Below are positions 42,025-53,013 of a stretch of 64,000 nt of DNA, in pieces. The stretch is taken from the NCBI GenBank assembly GCA_049999765.1, contig JBNGIQ010009156.1, forward strand, positions 51,883-115,882, given 5' to 3'. Below the pieces are notes generated by a model. That model had not been told where the DNA came from, did no database searches, and saw nothing but the letters and a program-made list of their open reading frames with translations. Source of the stretch: Phaeoceros laevis. Its lineage: Eukaryota > Anthocerotophyta > Anthocerotopsida > Notothyladales. How positions within the stretch are numbered: the first letter of the stretch is position 1; every line of letters begins with the position of its first letter. The translations under genes were made by a program, and so were the position numbers.

Positions 42025-43359
42025 GGATCACCAGCTCACCACCAGATGACGGCTGCCACTGTTTCATCATCCTTCCTTCTGATGAGGAATGACTATTTAT
42101 CTGCGGAAGACGGTGGAAGGAAGGATGGATAGAGCTTACAGGCTCGCGGGCGACGCTGTAGGATTGACTGGCGTAGGTAGCTAGTTGGATGGTTAGTTGG
42201 TGGCAAAAATGCCGCTCGCTCACAGGGAGGATTGGGATCGAAAATGGCAGCAGCAGCGATATCTTATCTGCAGAGGTTTTCATGTGTAGGCGGTGCATCG
42301 TCGGACGGCGTCCTGTAATCTCTCCATATTCCTTACAGGAAACGGGACAAAAAAGTTTGTAGATTACAGAGCAGAGTGGAGCGGAAGAAATTTCCTGATG
42401 ACAGACAGGTTCAGATCCACTGCAGCAGCCGACCTGATGGATTGATTCCTCTTCTCTGCTCAGCGAGGAGCTGGAATGGGGTTGGTTCTCCTGTTTTTAT
42501 TGCTACAGGAGGGACGCCTGATGCTGATCAGGACTCAAGGATGTCTTGTCACTAACACTACGTATCATCTCCCCTTGCCGCCTGGATTCTTCCATTTTGC
42601 TAGCTGTGCCCGTTATAGAGTGCTAGTACTACTAAAATACCATTTATAGGCCCTAGGGAGAATTGGCTCCCGAAAAAACCCTACAACTGCGACCATTCAG
42701 CAGCAATTACTCCACAGGATATGCAAAATTCTTCAGGTGGAGGAAGATCAAGTAGAAGAAAGTGCAGGTTCTGCTCAGAGCCTGCCAGACGAGGGGAACA
42801 CTGACCTCCATTTGAACATTCGATTCAAGGGAATGAAGGGTTCAAGCTGGAGCTCGGGATTCTACGTATTTCAATGCCTGCAGCTGCATCAATTCTTAGC
42901 AGCAGCTTAGCAGGATGGGGAGGAGGAAGTGGGTGCTCTCAGGTCTTTTGGCAGCGGGAAGCAATAACTTATGTGGATCTAGGATTTTAGGTCCTAACTG
43001 ATTATTCTTGAGTGAATTCATTCATAAAGCTATTATAAGGAAAATACACCTGTGTTGTGAGTCTCTCTGTTGGACTCTCTCTTCCTGTTGTTGTTGCACT
43101 TTCTTTCTCGTGTCCCCACCCCCACTTGCATGTCAACAGTTGTTTCAGACATTTCATTTTCACGTCCCAGCTGAAGAATCTTTGTTCACCGGCAAGGTGG
43201 TCAGGTGATTGTCGTGTTTATGACAAGCGCCCCTAGAACACATCCAAGACAACCCTGCGATCAAGCAGAAAAAAAAACATTCCAATTTCCGGAAAATCTT
43301 ACTGTGAACTGGGATTCCGCGTTGTACCTTGTACAGCCAGAGGTATTCCAGCACACAGT
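42025..43359. other. 3' flank of CLE gene and spacer
   Basis: No coding sequence is recognised up to the second gap. The near end is presumably the CLE 3' untranslated region. Confidence 0.5.
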
Positions 43360-43459
43360 NNNNNNNNNNNNNNNNNNNNNNNNNNNNNNNNNNNNNNNNN
43401 NNNNNNNNNNNNNNNNNNNNNNNNNNNNNNNNNNNNNNNNNNNNNNNNNNNNNNNNNNN
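43360..43459. other. Assembly gap, 100 N, flanked by the same 9 bases
   Basis: GCACACAGT stands directly before the gap (43351-43359) and directly after it (43460-43468), and GGCACACAC follows. The gap probably hides a tandem or CA-rich repeat, or the flanks overlap and the true gap is negative. Confidence 0.95.
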
Positions 43460-43902
43460 GCACACAGTGGCACACACTACAGTATGTAGGCCACTGTCGC
43501 ATTTTTTTACAGCTCATTCTCCGCCAGAATATGCCGCATGTCCCATATCCGCTTTGGAATTTAACATGTTGAAGTTTAAAGTGGATATATCTTGCATGTG
43601 AATTTCTGGCCCACGACCCAAGGATGTCCAAAATGTGTCGTTGACAAGACTCGTGGTGGTCTTGTGACAAAGACCTGCCTGCCAGCCGGCCGCATGTCAG
43701 CATGCTACCAGCCTACCACTACTCACACCTCAATCATACGGGCATGCAGTCGGACACGAGAGCAGAAGCGTAGGTAGCTGCTAACGACTTCTGGTTGCCG
43801 GTTCCTACAGACGGGAATGAGGAAAGCGAAAGTAAGCAGTGGACAAAATTGTTACCAATTTACTTGGCTCGAAAGAACAGCGATTTAGAGGCCCAAAAAG
43901 GT
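43460..43902. other. Spacer, 3' flank of TRM11
   Basis: No gene is recognised. The minus-strand TRM11 gene ends at 43903. Confidence 0.5.
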
Positions 43903-46025
43903 TCAAACATACTTCCCCCGGTACTTGGGTCGAGTATCCAACAGATCAGGAGGCGTGACAGACAAAGGAGGTCGACCAGGTGTCTCGCAATCGCACTGTT
44001 GGATTTTCAGAGCCGAGTGCAGCAGCGGGTCAAGATCACTAGCCATAGCTCCTGGAACTGAGCTGTCTGGATTCCTCCCAGTTACCAGGTCCGCTTTACA
44101 GTGCGTGCAATTTGCTGATCCATTCGCATGTTCAGGAGGCAGCACCACTGCGTGAATGCTACCTCTGTCCCTGTGCGCTTCTAAGAATGTAGGATGGTTT
44201 TCCTTGAACTCTACGTGCCTCTTCAAAGCATCCTCTGCAATCTCTTTTGTGTACTCACCAATCTTCTCCATGGTCAACAGACACCGACTGTACCTGGTGC
44301 TTAGAATCTGCTCACTGCTTGCGGCCAACCTGAAGCATGGATGAGTGGGGAAAAAGTCCACCGAGCATTCATCCCTTGCGGCAGGAAAGAAGAATACCAA
44401 CCTCCCGCCCTTGACCAGCAGACGGGCTGCCATATCTAGGAGATCATGCACACACTCTGGCAAAGTGTATGGTGCTGTTGACGGAATATGGCCTGCCCTC
44501 TTCTCATCTGGGATAGTGTAGGGGTCCTTGGTCTTGTTCAACATCTTGCGGCCCCCGGATTTCCTACCGCCCGCACGTACACCATAAGGTGGGTCACAGA
44601 TTATGGCATCAAATATCTGCAATCGGAGCGTGCATCATGAATGTGATCTATGGGAAGAGTTTGCCTCCCCGCCACTGCAACCAAACCAACAGAACAGAAA
44701 GCTGAATTGGCTTATGTACCTCAGATAGGTTTCTTCGCCAAGGTGGCAGGTTGTTGTCCGCTCTTACCAAACCTACTGGAGAAGGCAAGTTGTACTGCAG
44801 CAAAGACAAGGGTTGAGTAAACAGATCAAAGCCAACAGGTAAAACTGCATGTGTTTTAAAAGTAGGCGGATTACGAATCCCGTTGCACTTCACCCAACCA
44901 CCATACCTGCTTGAAGTTACTCCAAACATTGCAGTCTGGCCCTCGTCCATCCCGAACAACCCTTATGTCTATATCTGCACCCTGTACAGCGCAGATATTC
45001 GTCATCCTCACAAAAACAGAAAAATGAACATACTCAAGGCGATCAGGACATGCCACTAACCATTGTGGTTGCACCATAGTGTGCAGCTGCCACAAGAATG
45101 CTCCCTGTGCCCACAAACGGGTCATAAACCAGTTTGCCTGCCTCCACAAGGGCCTGATTAGCCATCAACATCGCCATTTCTGCATCCATAGCTGTCGGAC
45201 CCAGATATCTTCTGCTGCTCAGCTCATATTTGGGAACCAGACTTCGATCTGCACCTCCAATTTCTCGACCGAAGTAAAATACTTTTGTTGTTGAGGGTGG
45301 TAACCCATTGTGTGTACCTAGCCCATTGCCTTCAGGTTGCATATCAGTCTCAATTAGTCTGAACTTGTTTTGGGGATTCTTCAACTGGACTTGTCCCTGA
45401 TGACAACGATTGGAGCCCACATTAGCTACAATACAAACCTGCATGAGACATCCCGACAACAATGAGATCCTACTGGACACAAAAGCAAGCCCAGATTAGC
45501 ATGGCAGCTCGCAGACCTTGAATGGAATGAAGGAGCATCCATCAATCCGTTCCTTTTGATCTTTGGTACTGAGTGCTTTGCCGAAACAATCAACAATGAT
45601 TTTAAAGGTGCTGCCTTCACACAGATAAGGGGACTTCCTTTCCTCTGGATACCCCTCTATCGAGGACCTCAGCTCCTCGAGAGAGCAACCCTCTCCCCAG
45701 ACCTCAAAGATACCCTTCACCAGAAGACCTGCATGCAAGCGGCAAGACTTGTAAGAAACAGACCGGAAAACTGAAACTGCGAAGGGGTTCAGGGTTTGAA
45801 AAGCACGGGAGAGGCAATGTAACTACTTCGACAAGCGACTTTGCGAGCCACCTCTTCAGACGGCAGCTGGACGTAGTAGAATGGAGAATCAGCGTGAAGA
45901 GACGGTGACTGTCTCCATTGTACTTCTCCCCCGAGCTCATCATTGCCAAAGAGCTTGGCCAACGCTTCCACCTCCGGCAACCTGTAGTCGAGAAGCCGAT
46001 GCAGGAAGTAGCAAAGGTACCACAT
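43903..46025 (-). CDS. TRM11: tRNA (guanine10-N2)-methyltransferase, TRM11 family
   Basis: Six minus-strand exons join in phase to 536 residues: 46025-45827, 45728-45517, 45396-45061, 44981-44907, 44794-44720, 44616-43903. The start MWYLCYFLHRLLDYRLPEVE and LLVKGIFEVWGEG belong to the N-terminal THUMP-containing half. The Rossmann methyltransferase part has YDPFVGTGSILVAAA (SAM binding), ADIDIRVVRDGRGPDCNVW, and the catalytic DPPY at about 307-310 in DAIICDPPYGVRAGGRKSGG. With the activator TRM112 it makes m2G10 in cytosolic tRNAs. The last 75 or so residues (CTHCKADLVTG to RPKYRGKYV) look poorly conserved and make it longer than I expect for the family. It diverges from the BAHD gene. Confidence 0.94.
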
Positions 46026-46847
46026 CTCAACCTCTCCTTGCAGAAAAGCCTAGAACAGAATGCCTGGGCTGCACCAGCGCCAACGTCCGTAGCAACTAGT
46101 CCCAGACATCAACGTCGAATTCATTTGAAGCATTCTTCTCCAGCAACACCGCACCAGAACTCGAGGAAACGGGAAAATTGTCCAATGGGCCTCGGATTAG
46201 GGTTGATCAAGGCCAGCGATCCTCAGCTAGACTCTGACTCAAGGCTGTCATGCGGCAGCCCGTGACCACTTCGGCTCTTTCATCACTCTGCTGACAGCCC
46301 TGATCTGCACCCCACACTGCTGCTTGAATTCCTAGCGTCAGCCAAACCACCATACAGATGGATACAGCCGAAGAAAAGTCACGCGGTAGGACAAAAGCAC
46401 TTCTGGTGGAGGTTTCGTCCCCCATTGTTGTCGCACTGTACCTGACGAAAACTGACTTCATGAAACTGATTGCGCTAGGTCTGGTGGGAAGCCAATTCTG
46501 CCGCACGGGGTCTCCCACGTCAACCATCTCAAGCGTGGACCGTGGTAGCTGTCATGGTTTTCCTTTGTGTTTATATTGCCAAACGTGGGCCAAAAAGGTA
46601 TCAAACTGTTGCAAACCCAAAGGTAGTACTGAAAGTTGCGTCTTCGGCAACATGGAGCTCTTGGTTGGCCAGCAGCCATCGAGGAACTCGCTGCCGAGGG
46701 CCATCGACTCTCTGGCCTGCTACCAGTCGTATAGGTGCTTCATGTTCTGGCCACACGATCCGCTCAGGCCTCACAGTCTGAATGCGTGCACAGTTTGCAA
46801 ATCCGTGGGAGTCCCTTTGAGCCTCTTCCAAGAATTAGAACTCTACG
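46026..46847. promoter_or_regulatory. Divergent promoter region (TRM11 / BAHD gene)
   Basis: 822 bases separate the two start codons. Open frames here (for example 46358-46858) lack family features. No clear TATA box was found. Confidence 0.45.
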
Positions 46848-48321
46848 ATGAAGGTTGAGGTGAAAATGCGGTTGATCTCCAGGACCTCCTGCACAGTCAT
46901 CCCGGCCATCCCAGCCGGGCAGGGCAAGGTGATGGAGCTATCCGGTGCTGATCAATTTGTGCGGCCCCGGCACGTCCCTATCCTTCTCTTCTATGGTGCT
47001 CGGGAGGATGGGCAAGAGGTTTTGCCGACTCAGCTGATGAAGGATGCACTCGGTCAATTACTTGTGCACTACTACCCTAATGCTGGGAGACTTCGCAGAA
47101 GGGCAGATGGGAAGTTGGAGCTGCTGTGCAATGATGCAGGGGTGGAGTTTGTGGAGACTGTGGTCAGTGGGAAGATTTCGGATTTAGGAGAGTTTGGGCC
47201 CAATCCGCTCTACACTCAGCTCCTGGATGCTGGACCAGCTGCGATCGGGGATGCTGTCCTCGACTATCCCATCACGTACATTCAGGTACTCACTGTTGGA
47301 TCAGGGTAATACGAGGTATTCTGGGAGTCGGTCTCTGCTGCTGAAGTTTTTATTTCTCCTCCTGGACCTGCTTTCCTTGCGGCATATGCTGTCCTGATGA
47401 TTTTTACACTTCCTTTGTGGCTAGGTGACTCGGTTTGCTTGTGGAGGAGCCTCACTGCTGATTAGTGGAAACCATGGCTGCCTAGATGGATTGTCCGTGA
47501 ATTTGCTTATCAACTCCTTATCAGAGATTGCCAGAGGAAAGGAGCTCTCTTTGCCTCCTGTGCACGACAGAGCCCTGCTGAAGGCTAAAGGGAAGTGCGA
47601 CCCCACCTTTCAACCAACTGAATTGAGGGCGATCCCAAATGTTGCTGTAGCGTTGCCCAAACAGGATCCATCCTTGTGGCCAGCGGAGAGGATGTTTGTG
47701 TTCAGCCCTGGTCAGCTGAAAAGAATAAAGTCATTGGCTGCAGCAGGGGGAGGCCAGGAGTTCACCACTTTCCAGGCCATCAATGCCCACATATGGCGGT
47801 CAATAACCAAGGCACGAAATCTGGAGCCTCATAGGACGACCAAGTTTCTTACCACATTGGATGCCAGGAGGAGGTTCAACCCCAGCTTGCCAGAGGGATA
47901 CTTCGGGAACTGCATTTGCTTTGTAAATGCAATTGCTACAGCAGGGGATGTTGCCAGGAGTTCTCTGTCCTTCGCTGCAAATTGCATCCGGGAGGCCGTT
48001 GCTGGTTATACGAATGAGTACATGAATTCACTGCTGGCTTTTGTTGAAGCCTGCAATACTCCTCTGGTTATGAATGTGAATGCCGGAGAGAGTGCGGGGC
48101 ATGATATTTCATGTGCCAGCTGGGTGCATATGGATTTCATGGAGGCCGACATGGGATCTGGGAAGCCCTTATTTGTGACCCCATGCAACAATCCATTTGA
48201 TGGTTCAGTGCTGATGCTGCCAAGTCACAAGGGAAAAGGCTACATCAACATATTCGTGGGCCTGAAGCGTGAGAACATGGAGAGGCTTGTAGCTGATCCA
48301 GAGTTCTTTGCCCTGGAGTAG
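46848..48321 (+). CDS. BAHD acyltransferase (hydroxycinnamoyltransferase-like)
   Basis: Two exons, 46848-47285 and 47425-48321, join in phase to 444 residues, the usual BAHD length. The catalytic HXXXD is HGCLD (His163, Asp167). Other family landmarks are LLVHYYPNAGRLRRRADGKL early on and YFGNCICFVNAIATAGD later. The normally strict DFGWG motif is degenerate: the region reads DFMEADMGSGKPLF. The family moves acyl groups from CoA thioesters to alcohols or amines in the cytosol; the closest well-known members are shikimate/quinate and spermidine hydroxycinnamoyltransferases. The acceptor cannot be told. The intact HXXXD suggests activity; DFGWG is structural, so its change may alter CoA binding. 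The ATG at 46866 is an alternative start. Confidence 0.92.
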
Positions 48322-48885
48322 GAGTCCTTTGTAAGACTTTCATTCTTTCCTTGCCAAGCAGACTACCTTTGTTAACAAGTCGGAGCTCCGAGCACAAAGT
48401 TCGCAGCATAGATTTCAGGGACTTCATGCAACAATTCTTAGAATCCAGCCCGACAAAGTCATTCAAGAGGCTTTAATAGCCCGGAGTTGGAAAAACAATT
48501 CTTTGGCCACCTAGCTCGTTCCACGCTGGTCAATTAACCATCTACTGCGACTCTTGCTTGCTGTTGACTATAAGCCTTCTGGAGGATGGAGTGGCAATTA
48601 TGGCTGCTCACCATACACGTCACACTAGAACCAACACAGAAACACCCCTTCCCCCTCCTTCCGTTTGCGACGGCTTGCTGATAGATTTCCTACATTTTCA
48701 TGCCTGAGCTTGCAAGATTCTTGCCGCCATGTAGCTTGAAAACGACATTATGCTATTCCCCATTCCCTGCCTCGGCATTTTCCCAGATTATGCCCATCTG
48801 TACAGGATCGGCACTCCAACCCTAAAACCACAACTGAGTACAGTCCTCCCTGCTTCGAATGGTGCCACCAGCGTGCACATCGTCT
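48322..48885. other. Space between convergent BAHD and TRAPP genes
   Basis: This should hold both 3' untranslated regions; no other gene is seen. Confidence 0.55.
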
Positions 48886-49422
48886 TCAAACCTTGATCCG
48901 AACAACAAAGGAGCAGGCCGGTAATGTTGTCACCTCCGCAGAAACAGCGCAGGCAACACCCAAATTGGTCAAAGCGCCACGAATGAGGCCACATGGGAAG
49001 TAAAGGTACTGGCCAGCAGCTTGGGCAGCTCTTGCAGCATTTGCAGTGGCAGAATTGTCCCCTGGAGCATTGGGGAGCGGCAGATCTATTGAGATGTGAG
49101 TGAGCCACCGGAAGCGGTTATCCTGTAGCACGAACACTCCTCTGTGATTAGTCTTGAGGTTGTCAATCTGCTTCTTGAACACCTCGGCCCAGAAGTCCTT
49201 GCAGATGAATTTGATCACTTCCAAGTGGTCAGCGAACCTAGGTCGATCCTTCGTGTAGCGCTCGGCCAACTGCAGCCCCACCTGGTAGCCAATAGCCTCG
49301 ATCCGCCGGGCTGCGAGGTCTGGCTTGGTTGGTAAAAGCCGCTTGCAGTACGTGGCTACGAGCTCGATATTGAGACTGTCCACCAAGCTCTCCGCCACCT
49401 CCCGTGTCCCTGCTGTCGGCAT
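48886..49422 (-). CDS. TRAPP complex subunit 6 (TRS33/TRAPPC6)
   Basis: One uninterrupted frame of 178 residues, the normal size. Conserved blocks are LAARRIEAIGYQVGLQLAER, HLEVIKFICKDFWAEVFKKQ, IDNLKTNHRGVFVLQDNRFR, YLYFPCGLIRGALTNLG and LPACSFVVRIK. It is a small alpha/beta core subunit of the TRAPP vesicle-tethering complexes, acting at the Golgi as part of the exchange factor for Rab/Ypt1-type GTPases. The absence of introns stands out next to its multi-exon neighbours and could reflect a retroposed copy, but the frame is fully intact. Confidence 0.95.
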   Translation of the reverse strand: MPTAGTREVAESLVDSLNIELVATYCKRLLPTKPDLAARRIEAIGYQVGLQLAERYTKDRPRFADHLEVIKFICKDFWAEVFKKQIDNLKTNHRGVFVLQDNRFRWLTHISIDLPLPNAPGDNSATANAARAAQAAGQYLYFPCGLIRGALTNLGVACAVSAEVTTLPACSFVVRIKV

Positions 49423-50366
49423 GGCTCAACCAAGTGCGAGACAGGGATGCTGCAGCACAACTACATCCTGTGACCTGTGTAGAACTTCTCCCTTTCCTGA
49501 AAATCAACGAGGCAACGTGCTTAGGGCTTGAGCTAACGACCAAGGGGAAGCAAATTTTGGGCCACGAGACTATTCTCTGTCTAGCCAGCTTTTGTGCACT
49601 CAGTGGTTCGAGTCAAAGAGTTCCATTACACATTTAGATCTAATAAGTATGATCTCTAGTACGCAATGGCCTGACCCGAGCATGTGATGATGGCATGGCC
49701 TGCGAGCCGCATTTTGCTTTTTCTAGTGTTTTCCTTCGGTGCTTCCAGGAATCCTGGTCGGGTGTCGGGCTTCTACGTTCACACCGGTACCAACAAGAGA
49801 GGGACGAGAGACAACTGAGAATTCGCTTGCCCCTTCTAGGCATGCGCATCTGTGGCCGCCTAACAAGTTCGCTCTTGTGTGACTGCCGCTGTGTAGTGAT
49901 TCACGGCGCTTATGGTGAGTTCTCATGTAGACCTCTACTGCTATCTGATGCGCAGGCAGAGGTGTGGTGCTTCGACTTTGTTTGATGTAGCTTCATTGTT
50001 TGCTTGTAAGAGGCTCTGCATTCTCGAGTAACTTTGGGTTATCGACTGTAATGGCAGGACTTTTTTCAACATGTTGGAATGTGACTCGTCTTTTCCTGCG
50101 CAGTTAGCCAGGCTACAGCGTCTCGGACACCATCTTTTGATGTCCTTTTCCCCGTCTTGACTACTTCGGATGTTATCGGAATTCTCCGTCTGTATTTTGG
50201 AGAGACTAATAAACAGGAGGTTTGTGGGTGAACGTGGAGGTAAGTAGACCTGGTATGGTTGTAATGGATATGAAGTTCGCTTTTGTGTGACTGCCGCAGT
50301 GTAGTGATGGACTGATGGAGTTCTCTGTGATTACAACAGTATGCTCAATTTTATGAGGACCATGGC
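49423..50366. other. Upstream of TRAPP subunit gene, no gene
   Basis: The promoter of the minus-strand gene should lie at the low end. Nothing else is recognised. Confidence 0.5.
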
Positions 50367-51070
50367 TTGGACATGACTGAATTCGTCCAAACTGCTAGAA
50401 GGGCACCTGTACCACCAGACTACGTATCAAGTACGGAGGTGGAATTACTACGAAGTGTTGCAAGCATCCTAAGGGGAAGTAGGACTACAACGAAACTTAT
50501 TTTCAAAATCCCCTCTTACAATGCTATGGAGCCTAGTACTGGAAGGCGTTATTCCTCCTTCACTTCAGAGATCAAGAATTTCTTTTCAGGAGTGCTAGTT
50601 CCAGGCAGTGCAATTTGGGGTGTGGACCCGAGAACAAACTACACGACTGCACCAACCACTTCAGTGCAAGACTACCACAAGGAGAATCTAAAAGTCTTTC
50701 GTCAGCGATGTGACTAATGTCAAGAGCTACAACTGCAGTTATTGCCTCTTATGATGATGTCTGTAGGTTTGAACCATTATTTTGTTCCACATTGTCGTGG
50801 GCTGAACTCCTTTTGTCCGGTGACATTACACCTTGCTATGCATCCAGTGAAACAATCTCAAAGGTACAAGCTGGTGAGAGTTATCATCGCCTGCCAATAC
50901 TTGTAAAGGGACCTCTGATCCGAGTAGGTGTCCTCAAGTCAGATGATGCATCTCAGAAGGTGTGTTGTTGTGATCATATAGTTTCTGGCTATTTAACCGA
51001 GACACTGAAGTCTTGCAGGACCAACTCCATTAAATCCTCTGGCTGTCAAGAGGACAATCATTTCTCATAA
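50367..51070 (+). other. Two overlapping open frames of unknown nature
   Basis: Frame 1 (50367-50717, 116 codons) and frame 2 (50717-51070, 117 codons) overlap at TAATG: the last base of the first stop is the first base of the next ATG. Frame 1 contains VPGSAIWGVDPRTNYTTAPT and other well-mixed residues with plausible codon use. No family is recognised for either. They may be exons of a gene or of a mobile element, or chance. Confidence 0.2.
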
Positions 51071-52773
51071 CGGAGCAAGTGGTGACTATCCCGGCTGTAC
51101 CATCCGTTCTTATGAAGCTGCTGTAAGAGATGCATGGGGCAGTTTTCCCAGTTCAGATCACCGAAGACGGCATAGCTATTTGCCAAGAATCACTGGATCT
51201 TTTGGCCAGCACTGATTCGGACTACAGCAACCTTCTCGAATCGAGGCCATACAGCCAGAAGCGGGTGTTTTTACATGCAACCTAAATTGGAGCGAAATTA
51301 AGCTCAAATTCGTGGTGGGAGCAACTACACACAATTGGTTCAAAGTTAGTATCCCTGACAGGTACCTCAGCTGCCAGACCAGGCGTCACTTGCGCTGCGT
51401 TTGGTCACCACTAACTTCAAGGACGGGTCGGGACTAGGCAAGCACACACACAACACAGGTGATCCTGGGAAGATGAAAAGGAAGTGTGACATGCAAAGGC
51501 TTGCGGGCAGCCTTTTTCCAGTTGTGGCAGCCACATTTGCAAGCCTTAGTTGCCCTCATAAGTACGTCTGAAAGCGCTACTTCTTTCTGAATTACTCTGC
51601 TGCTGCTCTTGCCCTACTGCCCTGGACAGTGATCTTTGGATATGTGCTTGGAGATGTTGTCCAGTTCCAAATTTGGAAGCTTCGATGCTACCTTACTCCG
51701 CTGGGAGCATTGTTGTGACATGGTCTAATTTTTTGAGAGTGATGCAACTTGGCAAATGTAGTGTGGACAGAAGCATCACTCATTCAAGCTTGCAGCAGCT
51801 TTAGGATCCAGAAATGCTAATGAAGCTAGCTGGAACTAAAACTTTTGAAACGAACCTTCCTGGAGGAAGCCAGAGCCATCCAAGCCCATGAGGAGTGTGC
51901 GGAAAACTTGGCTGGTGGATGCATACATGTGCCAAATATGACAACTCGTCCAGGAAAGTGTGGGCTGTGAGATAAGTTTTGCTTCGACAGGTCATTGTTC
52001 ACCCTGTTCGCCAACTGTGCAGGTCTACGCGGATCTGTGTGTCTCTGGCGAGCTCATCTAGCCACCTAGCTAGCCCTTTGCTTAGCAATTGGCAATAGCA
52101 TCTGGAACGCTCGTGGGAGGATCCCCTACAGAAGGCACAATTCTCCGTGACGCCTGACAGTCGGCCATCAGCATCCGTGCTTTCTTGACTATGACAGCCA
52201 GCACAAGAACCAGCCCCGGTACCCCGTAACACCTCAAATTGACAAGCATCACAATATGTTAAACACTCGAAATTTATCAATCTATCTATACCTACGCTAC
52301 GACTTAGAACTTAGTGGCAGAGCGCTCTGCTGTAAATATTGTTTATGCGAAAGAAACAGATGTGGTGCACGTTCCTCGTGGAACGATTCCAAGGAGCTCA
52401 AGGCTACTGGGTCAAAAGATGCCATACTGTGTGGTGCGCCCTGAAGCTCTCCGGATCCCGCGCCGAGTCTCACTGCAGCTGCGCAAGCCCGAGAAAGCCT
52501 AGTGGACAACACACTTTATCCAAGATTCTTCTTCTGCCCACGCCACTCAAGCAGTACTATCTCGGCCCTTGCCGGCCGGTGCTGTGCGCAACAACATACC
52601 TCTACTGCTGGGTGGAGAGCTACTGTGGCGGGCACGGCTACTTGACAGAAGCAACATTTGGTGGGAAAGTAATCCGATCTTCAAGTCGACGTCGCCAGCC
52701 AACTTCAAGTGAAACGGTCTACACTCGTGATGGAGTTGATGTGATCCTGGCAGACCATCGCCATCTCCTCCCC
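51071..52773. other. Intergenic before the LRR array
   Basis: No gene is recognised. A palindrome GCAGAGCGCTCTGC lies at about 52317-52330. Open frames at 52256-52773 have no motifs. Confidence 0.5.
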
Positions 52774-53013
52774 CGGCCCAAGGTCAGATTGTTTCTGCTC
52801 ACCAACATTTTCAAAAGCTTAGAACTGGAGAGTAGGCCTAGGCCTACAGGTAGCTAGCTAGGTTGTGCCTTCCCAAGGAGGATGGATCGCTGTGCTTACA
52901 AGCTTATAATCTTAACTCACATGTCCGTCCACCTCTGGCCATGGAACCAAGGTTGTGATTGATATGTTTGTACCGTGCGTGTGCTCGTCTCACATATACA
53001 GGTCGCTAGGACT
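52774..53013 (+). repeat. 5' flank module of the LRR array (copy 1 of 3)
   Basis: This 240-base stretch recurs as 54328-54552 and 55921-56149, each time directly before the ATG of an LRR gene. It starts CGGCCCAAGGTCAGATT (or a close variant), passes through GGTTGTGCCTTCCCAAGGAG and ends CATATACAGG...CTAGGACT before ATG. The last part looks like a leader, possibly with an intron 3' end (TATACAG). In copies 2 and 3 the first 85 or so bases are read as the C-terminal tail of the gene upstream. Here no LRR gene precedes it, so this is the ancestral, noncoding state. Confidence 0.88.

Noticed and set aside
52290-52380. tRNA-like D-arm stretch around GTGGCAGAGCGCTCTGC
   Set aside because: The palindrome resembles a D arm by chance; no cloverleaf or T arm follows.
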